From NCBI GenBank assembly GCA_030632465.1, contig DAOVUR010000024.1, forward strand, positions 1 through 14,206: a stretch of 14,206 bases of DNA. Direction: 5' to 3'. The notes under the pieces were generated by a model. That model searched no databases, was not told where the DNA came from, and saw only the letters and a program-made list of their open reading frames with translations. This document shows positions 8,050 through 14,206 of this stretch, piece after piece (the first letter of the stretch is position 1; the number at the start of each line of letters is the position of its first letter). The translations under genes and the position numbers were made by a program. This stretch comes from a bacterium. Its GTDB lineage: Bacteria > Verrucomicrobiota > Kiritimatiellia > UBA8416 > CAMZLY01.

Positions 8050-8934
8050 ATGTTAGAGACTATTAACAATTTTGTTTTGCAGTTCAGTGACCCATTGTTT
8101 AACTGGATACTCAGTTTGCCGCGTGATCTACGTTTTGTACTCGTGGCTGTTATCACATCGGGATGCCTTGCCGTGGCGCGAAAGCTTACTACGGATCAGG
8201 AATGGCTTAAACGTGCTGATGATGACCAGGTGCGTCTTAAACAGTTAGTTAAAGAAGCTAAGAAGGCTGGTGATAAAGAGGCTGTTACTCGTTACAAGGG
8301 CACGATGGGGCATGTCAAGATGCTTGGTCTTAAGTATGAGGGAAAACCGTTACTTTGGGCGTTGATACCGATTCTTCTTATTGCAACTTGGGCATTTTGT
8401 CGATTGGGTAATGTTGCACCTGCTGCTGATACACCTGTAACGGTTAAATTTTATGTTCCTGCTGCTGCTATTGGTCAGGTGATGCATATGTTGCCACAAG
8501 AAGGCTTAACATCTGAAGGTGGCTGGATTACTGAAGTTGTGAGAGATACTTATCCTGAAAGTCATGGCTGGTGGGATGAGTTTAACCATAGTCGTATGAT
8601 CAAGTGGGGTATGTTGCCACCACCAGAAGGCGTAGCCATCTGGCAGATATCAGGTGCAGCACAGAAAGAGCCGTATAAGATGCAGTTCATCTATAAAGGT
8701 GAAACTTACGATATGGATATTCAGATTGGTGAAAAAACTTATAGCACTACACTGAAGATGTATCCAGTAGGTGGGCCAGTGCAGGCATCAGAGATTGTGT
8801 TGGCAGAATATAAGATGTTTGGTCTTATTCCTGGATTCCCTATGGCGTTTCATATGCCACCATGGATGGTAGCTTATTTAGCTATTGTAATGGCGCTCTA
8901 TCCAATGAATAAACATGTTCTTAAGATCTATTAA
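8050..8934 (+). CDS. EMC3/TMCO1 (DUF106)-like integral membrane protein with inserted soluble domain
   Basis: The protein has 294 residues. TM1 (about 27-44) is followed by a charged helical stretch (48-95, TDQEWLKRADDDQVRLKQLVKEAKKAGD) of the kind that forms the cytosolic coiled coil in the EMC3/DUF106/YidC-Oxa1 superfamily. TM2 follows (about 100-117). A soluble beta-rich domain of about 135 residues (121-255) precedes a final hydrophobic hairpin-like region (257-285). Typical DUF106 proteins have little between TM2 and TM3, so the inserted domain is unusual; topology puts it outside the membrane. The family inserts or holds membrane proteins, but that function is not proven here. The start at 8050 is only 2 bp past the preceding stop and uses AGGAG at 8040-8044, so translation is probably coupled. 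It is the last gene of the operon. The superfamily assignment rests on pattern and topology only. Confidence 0.72.
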   Translation: MLETINNFVLQFSDPLFNWILSLPRDLRFVLVAVITSGCLAVARKLTTDQEWLKRADDDQVRLKQLVKEAKKAGDKEAVTRYKGTMGHVKMLGLKYEGKPLLWALIPILLIATWAFCRLGNVAPAADTPVTVKFYVPAAAIGQVMHMLPQEGLTSEGGWITEVVRDTYPESHGWWDEFNHSRMIKWGMLPPPEGVAIWQISGAAQKEPYKMQFIYKGETYDMDIQIGEKTYSTTLKMYPVGGPVQASEIVLAEYKMFGLIPGFPMAFHMPPWMVAYLAIVMALYPMNKHVLKIY

Positions 8935-8981
8935 CCTGCGCGAAGATAAACTAAACGTTTTTCTGTGTGGCTTAAGTCGAC

Positions 8982-9060
8982 CAGCATTCCAACTTGTCAC
9001 AGCGTAGCCAAAGGCGAAGACGGATGCTGTTTAGGAACAGCTATGGAAAGCTGTTTTACT
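8982..9060. repeat. Two-hairpin intergenic repeat, copy 2 with expanded loop
   Basis: CAGCAT (8982-8987) pairs with ATGCTG (9024-9029), extended by CC/GG with one bulge, and is followed by the AACAGCT/AGCTGTT hairpin (9036-9055). The last 25 nt are identical to 2425-2449. Here the loop of the first hairpin holds about 30 extra bases, including a GCC-AAA-GGC mini-stem, as if another small palindrome had been inserted into the loop. Confidence 0.7.
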
Positions 9061-9120
9061 GGCTTTTTGGGTTAGGTTGTCTATAGTCTATATTTTCGAA
9101 AAACTCTTCATTTATACTGC

Positions 9121-9193
9121 TTTTTGTGTAGCGTTGGCCGTCTCGGCCAATCTTTCCCGCAGGGAAGCTCGCCGTTAGGCGAAGTCACAAAAA
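9121..9193. other. Possible 73-nt cloverleaf-like fold
   Basis: An 8-bp closing stem, TTTTTGTG (9121-9128) with CACAAAAA (9186-9193), encloses three consecutive hairpins. These are TTGGCCG/CGGCCAA with a TCT loop (9134-9150), TTCCC/GGGAA with a GCA loop (9154-9166) and TCGCC/GGCGA with a GTTA loop (9169-9182). All stems are perfect Watson-Crick. It is not a tRNA: the loops are only 3-4 nt and no TPsiC or anticodon loop is present. The fold reads on either strand, so orientation is unknown. It could be a small mobile palindromic element or an RNA element. Confidence 0.5.
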
Positions 9194-9213
9194 CACTCCT
9201 AGGGCTGCGCCAG

Positions 9214-9261
9214 TCGCTTTTGCCTGAGACAGGCAACGCCACACTCGCTTTTGCCTGAGAC
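9214..9261. repeat. 17-nt direct repeat pair
   Basis: TCGCTTTTGCCTGAGAC occurs at 9214-9230 and again at 9245-9261, a period of 31 bp. In the first copy TTGCCTG pairs with CAGGCAA downstream (9220-9236, AGA loop), while the second copy lacks this partner. CCAGTC also occurs at 9210-9215 and 9261-9266. This looks like a partial duplication within a palindromic intergenic element. Confidence 0.7.
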
Positions 9262-9307
9262 CAGTCTTCGCGCTTCGCTTACTACGCCGAGGTACACAGG
9301 CAATACA

Positions 9308-9847
9308 CTACACTCCCTTTGGTGTCATCCAGTCGGCTATTAGTGGGCGTGCGTAATCTGATAGAGCTACATAGGCAGCATCTGTCAGGTGTAGTTTGTC
9401 TTCAATAAAGAACTCTGCAACTGGTTGTTCGTTATGCAGGAATACGTCATCTGTCTCTATATATAGATCCCCATCTGCAAGTCCTGCTTTTACGGTAGCG
9501 TTCAATCTATCAATGAGATCTATTTTATCCTTCTTTTGTGGTGCTTTGATTATGCTGAAGTAAGCTACTGATGTGTTTGGTAATATATCATGAGTAAATT
9601 TTAAGCAGTCTGCTATATTTGTTGTGATCTTCTCTTCGCTAGCATTGTTATTAATGTCATTGCTACCGCAGTAGTAGAGTACTATGTCTGGCATTATATC
9701 TGGTAATATACTAGGCAGGTGCTCTATCCAATAGTCGGTTATTGTTCCACCAACGGCTTTATTTATAACTGAGCAGTTTGGTGCAACAGTTGCGGCATCA
9801 CGCCACCCCATAAATATAGAACTGCCAACAAGAACTATTTTCTTCAT
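9308..9847 (-). CDS. SGNH/GDSL-family hydrolase (esterase-like)
   Basis: The 179-residue protein has all four SGNH blocks. Block I is VLVGSSIFMGW with the probable nucleophile Ser10 (the GDS motif is here GSS). Block II is NKAVGG (Gly33/34). Block III is GSND (61-64) with oxyanion-hole Asn63. Block V is DKLHLT with catalytic Asp150 and His153. The pattern GSSI, then AVGG-T-I, then YYCGSNDI is typical of small single-domain SGNH esterases, lipases and sugar-ester deacetylases. No signal peptide is evident, so it is probably cytosolic, and it is short for the family. The ATG overlaps the stop of the upstream histidine kinase gene in an ATGA arrangement, so it is translated from the kinase mRNA. 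The substrate is unknown. A role tied to the sensor (for example removing an acyl or acetyl group from a signal or envelope molecule) is only an inference from the overlap. Confidence 0.85.
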   Translation of the reverse strand: MKKIVLVGSSIFMGWRDAATVAPNCSVINKAVGGTITDYWIEHLPSILPDIMPDIVLYYCGSNDINNNASEEKITTNIADCLKFTHDILPNTSVAYFSIIKAPQKKDKIDLIDRLNATVKAGLADGDLYIETDDVFLHNEQPVAEFFIEDKLHLTDAAYVALSDYARPLIADWMTPKGV

Positions 9848-12696
9848 ATTTCATTCCCAGTCATAACTGATGCGACAACTTGGCTGAGTTTGACGCGGCT
9901 AGTTGGTTTATCTAGAAATCCAGCTAGGCCTTCTTGTGTGAGGTCACTGATTGATTGATCCTTTGTAAAGCCTGATGAGACTACTACTTTTGCTTCCGGA
10001 TTAATCTCGCGAATGGCGCGGAAACAGTCCGAGCCGTTCATGACGGGCATAATCATATCTAAAATCACAAGGTCAATGGGTTCGGTGGCATCTTTGTATT
10101 TTTGTAAGCCATCTTGACCATCTATTGCCGTGATAACATCGTAGCCGAGTTCTATTAGAACTTCGCGAAGCATAATTCTTACGATATCTTCATCGTCGAC
10201 AACTAGTATTGTGCCTTTTCCATAAACTATTTTATCATTAAGTACGCGAGGTGCTACCTCTGTTTTCGTAGAGGTTGGGAGTAGAATAGTGAAGGTTGTT
10301 CCGTTATTTATTTCGCTGATAACAGTGATAGATCCATGGTGAGATGTGGCAATACCGTAGACGGCAGATAGTCCTAGCCCTGTGCCTTTGCCAAGCTCTT
10401 TAGTTGTAAAGAACGGGTCAAAGATTTTCTCTAGTATATTAGATTCAATGCCTGTTCCTGTATCGGTAACTATGATCTTGAGATGTTCTCCTGCATGTAG
10501 CTTCCGACTTATTACTTGGTCATGCTGGGTGTCGATAGTGACATTGCTAAGAGTTATAGTGAGGGTGCCGCCTTTTGGCATTGCATCACGTGCATTTAAG
10601 CCTAGATTGATAATCATATTTTGTAGCTCGGTATGATCACCAACTACCATGGTTTTTTCTGCATTATTTTTATAGATGATATTAATGTTTTTATCTATGC
10701 TATGCAGGAGTATATTTTCAGCCTCCTTGGTGATAGTAAACATATCTACAGGAGTTGATTCTATTTTTCCTTTACGGGAGAAGGAGAGTAGTTTCCTTGT
10801 TAAATCGGAAGCTTTGAAGGCGGCATGTAATATTATGTCCGTCATCTCCTGTTCCTTATTATCATTTCCTATAGTAAGTTTTAGGAGTTGTGTTGCACCG
10901 ACAATGCCACCAAGCATATTATTAAAGTCATGGGCTATACCGCCTGCGAGTTGACCGATAGACTCCATCTTTTGAGAGTGCCGTTGTTCTGCCTCTAACC
11001 TATATTCAGTGGTAACATCTCGTACTACTAGTATGACGCCTGAAAGAAGTCCATCAGCAGCAATAATGGGCGCGGCACTATCGGCAATATTTCGTTTAGT
11101 GCCATCTTTTGCAATTAAGATGGTATGGCTGGCAAGGTTAACCACATGTTCATAAGCCAGAACTTCGCGGACTGGATTCTCAACTTTCTCGCCAGTAATA
11201 GCGCTGATAATCTCAAAAACTTTTTCAATGTTTTTCCCTTTTGCATCAGCAAAATCCCAGCCAGTAATTTGGCAGGCGATCTTATTCATGGAGAGAATCT
11301 CACCAGCGTTTCCTGTTGTAATTACTGCATCGCCAATAGAGTTCATAGTGATTCTGAGCTGCTCCTCTTTCTCGCGAGCTTCTTGCCTAGCTTGTTCTTT
11401 GAGGGTAAGTTCAGTCTTGAGTATGGCGATTTGTTCAATGATGGTATGACGCATATCAATAAAGGAGTGTGCAAGGCTGCTTATCTCGTCGTGATGATTA
11501 TCACTTAGAGTGAGTTCATCGCCGTCTTTCAGCTGGGTGGTTGCTAGGTGTAGAGACTTTATTCTGCGGATGATGAATAGTTTGATAAAAAGCCATAGTA
11601 TAGCTGCAATAATAATCGCAACGCCTAAGGAGTAGGTAAGTATGTAATGTTTTAGTTCAGTAAGTCTAGCGAGTGCATCTGATTCCTTTTGACAAACAAC
11701 CATATTCCATTTTACGGAGTTCACGGCAAAGACAGTTGCGTTAACCGTTTCACCGTTATCTTGGTAGGATATTAGTTGGTTATGTGAGTATTTCCCTTGG
11801 TTGAATTCCTGGATAAAACATTCTAGGTCGCTGTTGCTGATGAAGGATGAATCGATAAGTGTGCTCATCGCATTGGTTTTTGCGATGATGATATCCATAT
11901 AATCTGGATGGACCACAAGATTATTCTGTTGATCAAAGATGAAAATTTCTATGCCTTGCTTGTTTTTGTTCATTTTTAAAATTGTCTCAAAGATGGTGTT
12001 AACGGTGAAATCAGATCCTGTAACGCCAAGAAAGGTGTTGTCGTGATACATGGGGATAACTAGACTTGTCATCCAGCTCTTTATTAGATTGTCGTAATAG
12101 ACAGAGGTCCATACCAGTTTGCGGTCAGGATTGTTTTCGGGGGTGGCGCTAGAATAGTATATTTCATCAAAAAAGTTATGATCAGCTTCAATCTCGAGCG
12201 CCCACTCCTTTGGTGTGATCCGAATAAAACGGTCATTAGTGATCGTCCAAAAGTTAAGAAAATGGAGCCTCATAAAGGCACCGATTCTGTCCCAGAGTAT
12301 GGCGGTGTTGTTGAATTGTACGATTAAATCATCAGTAAGTTTGTTATGATTAGACGCAAATCCGCCTGAATATCCGTCATCTGACCTGAATCCGCCTTGA
12401 GCGTCAACTGTAATGACTGATCTAGGATGATTTGTGAAGGCTTCTTTATTTAGTAGGCAGGTAGTGGTAATCTTGTTGGCGGCAATAGCCACCTGGACTC
12501 TATCCTCAATAATGGCATTGAGATTATCTGCATAATTATTTCCCATATGCGTTAAGGTGTTGCAGCTATCCTCTAGGATAGAGTTTCGTTTTTCGTGGAT
12601 AAGAATAATACCACCGATTATTCCTAAGATAACACAGCCTGTAAATACAAGAATAGGGATCTTGAAACTCAGGCTTGATGATAATTTTATTTGCAT
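9844..12696 (-). CDS. Hybrid sensor histidine kinase (dCache-HAMP-PAS-HisKA-HATPase-REC)
   Basis: The 950-residue protein has TM1 at about 13-33, a large extracytoplasmic dCache-like sensor domain (about 45-345, with WTSVYYDNLIKSWMTSLVIP followed by a second beta-rich lobe) and TM2 at about 352-375. A HAMP region (376-425) leads into a coiled linker and a PAS/PAC domain (about 445-565). HisKA carries GGIAHDFNN with phospho-accepting His589. HATPase_c has the N box NLGLNARDAMP (697-706), G1 box DTGTGI (745-750), F box IFDPFFTTK and G2 box GKGTGLGLS. A C-terminal receiver domain (about 828-945) has acidic Asp834/835, phospho-acceptor Asp880 in ILDMIMP, Ser907/908 and Lys930. All catalytic residues are present. 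Because the receiver is the last domain, phosphate presumably passes on via a separate Hpt protein, which is not in the window. AGGAG (12702-12706 on the plus map) precedes the ATG by five bases. The ligand is unknown; dCache domains usually bind small molecules. Confidence 0.93.
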   Translation of the reverse strand: MQIKLSSSLSFKIPILVFTGCVILGIIGGIILIHEKRNSILEDSCNTLTHMGNNYADNLNAIIEDRVQVAIAANKITTTCLLNKEAFTNHPRSVITVDAQGGFRSDDGYSGGFASNHNKLTDDLIVQFNNTAILWDRIGAFMRLHFLNFWTITNDRFIRITPKEWALEIEADHNFFDEIYYSSATPENNPDRKLVWTSVYYDNLIKSWMTSLVIPMYHDNTFLGVTGSDFTVNTIFETILKMNKNKQGIEIFIFDQQNNLVVHPDYMDIIIAKTNAMSTLIDSSFISNSDLECFIQEFNQGKYSHNQLISYQDNGETVNATVFAVNSVKWNMVVCQKESDALARLTELKHYILTYSLGVAIIIAAILWLFIKLFIIRRIKSLHLATTQLKDGDELTLSDNHHDEISSLAHSFIDMRHTIIEQIAILKTELTLKEQARQEAREKEEQLRITMNSIGDAVITTGNAGEILSMNKIACQITGWDFADAKGKNIEKVFEIISAITGEKVENPVREVLAYEHVVNLASHTILIAKDGTKRNIADSAAPIIAADGLLSGVILVVRDVTTEYRLEAEQRHSQKMESIGQLAGGIAHDFNNMLGGIVGATQLLKLTIGNDNKEQEMTDIILHAAFKASDLTRKLLSFSRKGKIESTPVDMFTITKEAENILLHSIDKNINIIYKNNAEKTMVVGDHTELQNMIINLGLNARDAMPKGGTLTITLSNVTIDTQHDQVISRKLHAGEHLKIIVTDTGTGIESNILEKIFDPFFTTKELGKGTGLGLSAVYGIATSHHGSITVISEINNGTTFTILLPTSTKTEVAPRVLNDKIVYGKGTILVVDDEDIVRIMLREVLIELGYDVITAIDGQDGLQKYKDATEPIDLVILDMIMPVMNGSDCFRAIREINPEAKVVVSSGFTKDQSISDLTQEGLAGFLDKPTSRVKLSQVVASVMTGNEI

Positions 12697-12767
12697 ATTT
12701 ACTCCTACACGCTACAAGAAATACTCACACTTTTGGTATAATGCGTTCTAACTAATTTCATACAGTA

Positions 12768-12796
12768 ATACTAACATCTTTAAATATGTCTGTAAA
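12768..12796 (-). promoter_or_regulatory. Candidate promoter of the histidine kinase-esterase operon
   Basis: Read on the minus strand, TTTACA (12796-12791) and TAGTAT (12773-12768) are separated by exactly 17 bp. The -35 box matches five of six consensus bases and the -10 box four of six. Transcription would start near 12761 and give a leader of about 65 nt before the kinase ATG. Confidence 0.38.
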
Positions 12797-12797
12797 T

Positions 12798-12809
12798 CCT
12801 ACAGGTAGG
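12798..12809. promoter_or_regulatory. Inverted repeat next to the kinase promoter, possible operator
   Basis: CCTAC-AG-GTAGG is a 12-bp inverted repeat with a 2-bp centre, one base upstream of the candidate -35 box. Its position suits a regulator binding site. No regulator gene is present in the window. Confidence 0.25.
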
Positions 12810-12852
12810 TAATTTAAGTATTATTTCAATATTATTGGTTACTTCGCGAGAA

Positions 12853-14206
12853 TTATCGTGTGTGAGTAAGGTCATGGTTATCTTTTAATTTTTTCAGAGA
12901 TTTTCTCCACTCGGTTTTGTCGCATATATTATTGATTTCTGCTTCAGCCGCTTCGAGTTGCTTAAGTGCCCAAGAGTTAGAGGCTTGCCATTTAATCCAA
13001 TGTTTGGGGTATTCAGAGCGCATTTTATGTAGTTTGATGCCTAAGAGCCCAGCTATGCCTTTTCTGACTATCTGTTCTTTCTGCTCGTTGCCATCTTCTC
13101 TCGTATAATCTAATAGTGGTAGCAGTGGCGGTAGTGCTGCTGCGGAGAGGTCTTTGAGTACAATTGGGCGCATAGCTCGCTTTTTACCTTGGATGATGCT
13201 CTGTGTATTGTAAGTTGCGCATAGCCAGTTGCTAGGAGTTAGCGATAAGAGTAGCACTGCTACGCAGAATGATAGAACGTATTTTCGTAGTAACCATATC
13301 CATGATCTTTCAGCTGCAACTTTATAAACCATGATAGCAAGACTAGTCATGATTAGTAGTGCGCCATATATGCCAGTAATGCGTAAATTGGTTAGACCAC
13401 TAAAATCAATATACATGCCTATTCTACGCACTGTTCCCACGGCCAGTATGGCGTTCTGTACTGCCCATACGTAAGACCAGAGCTTGAGATGTTTGACTCG
13501 TCTATCAAAGTTTAGTCCAGACCGGAAGATACAGCCTATGACAATGCTACTTACGAGTAGTGCTAAGGTAAGCCAGCCGCAGCCTGAATGAGTATAAGAT
13601 GTCCAGGTTACGCCAGCTGGCAGTTCTGCCTTCATGTATAAATAGATAGAGTCTAGTCCGTTGTATGCTAGAAATAGTATGTTCACAAGTATAAGTGTCA
13701 CAAGTGCTACTAGTCCGCCATCAGGGCTAGCAAGTTCGTCGTCTGATTGCGCAAGAGTGTCATTAAGGCTACTAAGTTCATCTACTATGTCGTTTTCTAT
13801 AACGGGTTTTATCAGCGCGGCAAATAGTACTAGCCATAAGAGCAGGATAAAGATTCTAAATGGAGTGATTAACTTGAATAGTTGTTCGATCCACGTTCCT
13901 ATATTATTTAATAGAGAGTCAAGGAAGTTACCGACAACAGGATTAGCAGCGCTAAATATAACTATGAAGACAAGGCATACTAGTAGAGGTACAAGAATAA
14001 CCCTAGCGCGTATAGATTTGCTTTCTTTTTGGTCGGTATCGCTATGTTTCTTGAAATGCTTAGCCAGCAGATGATCCATCAGTCTGGATGGTGCTTGTAT
14101 TAATGTTAGCATGGAGGCTAATAGAGCACTTGGCATTTTCCATTTGGGACGATAGATTTTGATAGCAAAGAGAAATAGTGAGACCCATCCTGCAACTACT
14201 ACTAGC
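12853..14206 (-). CDS. DUF4173/DUF4153-like polytopic membrane protein, 5' partial
   Basis: The minus-strand frame stays open to the right edge, and the residues before the ATG at 14136 encode another membrane segment (VVVAGWVSLFLFAIKIY). The gene therefore starts beyond the window and the ATG at 14136 is internal. Numbered from that ATG, hydrophobic segments lie at about 46-66, 92-112, 141-163, 183-205, 223-237, 252-272 and 283-303. They are followed by a hydrophilic C-terminal region (about 315-427). Features reminiscent of DUF4173 are RARVILVPLLVCLVFIVIFS followed by an AANP motif, YLY followed by the TSYTHSGCGWL segment (179-189), GLTNLRITG (247-255) and the ALPPLLPLLD stretch (334-343). 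The function of this family is unknown. No charged catalytic motif stands out. The stop is 156 bp before the kinase start and the kinase seems to have its own promoter, so the two may be separate transcripts. Confidence 0.65.
   Translation of the reverse strand, partial: LVVVAGWVSLFLFAIKIYRPKWKMPSALLASMLTLIQAPSRLMDHLLAKHFKKHSDTDQKESKSIRARVILVPLLVCLVFIVIFSAANPVVGNFLDSLLNNIGTWIEQLFKLITPFRIFILLLWLVLFAALIKPVIENDIVDELSSLNDTLAQSDDELASPDGGLVALVTLILVNILFLAYNGLDSIYLYMKAELPAGVTWTSYTHSGCGWLTLALLVSSIVIGCIFRSGLNFDRRVKHLKLWSYVWAVQNAILAVGTVRRIGMYIDFSGLTNLRITGIYGALLIMTSLAIMVYKVAAERSWIWLLRKYVLSFCVAVLLLSLTPSNWLCATYNTQSIIQGKKRAMRPIVLKDLSAAALPPLLPLLDYTREDGNEQKEQIVRKGIAGLLGIKLHKMRSEYPKHWIKWQASNSWALKQLEAAEAEINNICDKTEWRKSLKKLKDNHDLTHTR

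Larger units (their letters stand above)
8935..9307. other. Intergenic spacer between convergent genes, rich in small palindromes
   Basis: This 373-bp region separates the rightward operon from the leftward SGNH gene. It holds perfect palindromes at 8953-8960 (AAACGTTT) and 9093-9102 (TTTTCGAAAA), the second copy of the two-hairpin repeat (8982-9060), a possible cloverleaf fold (9121-9193), a hairpin at 9220-9236 and a 17-nt direct repeat (9214-9230 and 9245-9261). No open frame with a ribosome binding site is seen. No classical terminator with a long T-tract is found for either flanking operon. The hairpin at 9036-9055, followed by TTTTACT, may serve the rightward transcript. Confidence 0.65.

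Noticed and set aside
8953..8962. AAACGTTT followed by TT as terminator of the three-gene operon
   Set aside because: A palindrome with no loop and only 4 AT-rich pairs per arm is too weak to call as a terminator.
9121..9193. tRNA gene
   Set aside because: Cloverleaf-like and 73 nt long, but the loops are 3-4 nt, there is no TTC-type T-loop and no anticodon loop.
9214..9261. CRISPR-like array
   Set aside because: Only two 17-nt repeats with a 14-nt gap and a hairpin in one copy. Too few and too short for a CRISPR, and no cas genes are present.
12737..12742. Plus-strand TATAAT box
   Set aside because: A perfect -10 hexamer, but it has no -35 partner and would drive transcription only antisense into the DUF4173-like gene.

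Overview
The window looks like a chromosomal segment of a Gram-negative bacterium of moderate to low GC. The gene content (an FN3 plus GH123/DUF4091-like protein, a membrane-anchored PQQ-type propeller, a bacterial EMC3/DUF106-like membrane protein, a DUF4173-like membrane protein, and intergenic spacers full of small palindromes) fits the PVC superphylum, perhaps Lentisphaerota or Kiritimatiellota. That placement is an impression from gene families. No rRNA, tRNA or phylogenetic marker is present to confirm it.

Layout, left to right. Positions 1-2304 (+) hold the 3' part of a large FN3/glycoside-hydrolase-like protein, closed by a strong intrinsic terminator at 2321-2354. Positions 2355-2713 are a non-coding spacer containing a nearly continuous chain of inverted repeats. 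Positions 2714-8934 (+) are a tight three-gene operon: a two-TM anchored beta-propeller protein, a PEP-synthase/rifampin-phosphotransferase-like dikinase without a PEP-binding barrel, and a three-TM EMC3/DUF106-like protein with a large soluble domain inserted before its last membrane segment. Positions 8935-9307 are a second spacer. It has a diverged copy of the hairpin element found before the operon, a possible 73-nt cloverleaf-like fold, and short direct repeats.

The right part reads leftward. A DUF4173-like membrane protein (12853 to the right edge, 5' end missing) is followed by a 156-bp gap with a candidate promoter. Next come a 950-aa hybrid sensor histidine kinase (9844-12696) and a small SGNH/GDSL esterase (9308-9847) whose start codon overlaps the kinase stop by 4 bp.

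The most interesting unit is the three-gene operon. From charge distribution, the propeller and the inserted domain of the EMC3-like protein should both lie outside the cytoplasmic membrane, while the phosphotransferase is cytosolic. One can imagine a membrane-associated system in which a cytosolic ATP-driven phosphotransferase works with an insertase-like protein and an extracytoplasmic propeller scaffold. The substrate is unknown and the link is inferred from gene order only. The second point of interest is the kinase-esterase pair, which couples a dCache-type sensor to a small hydrolase.
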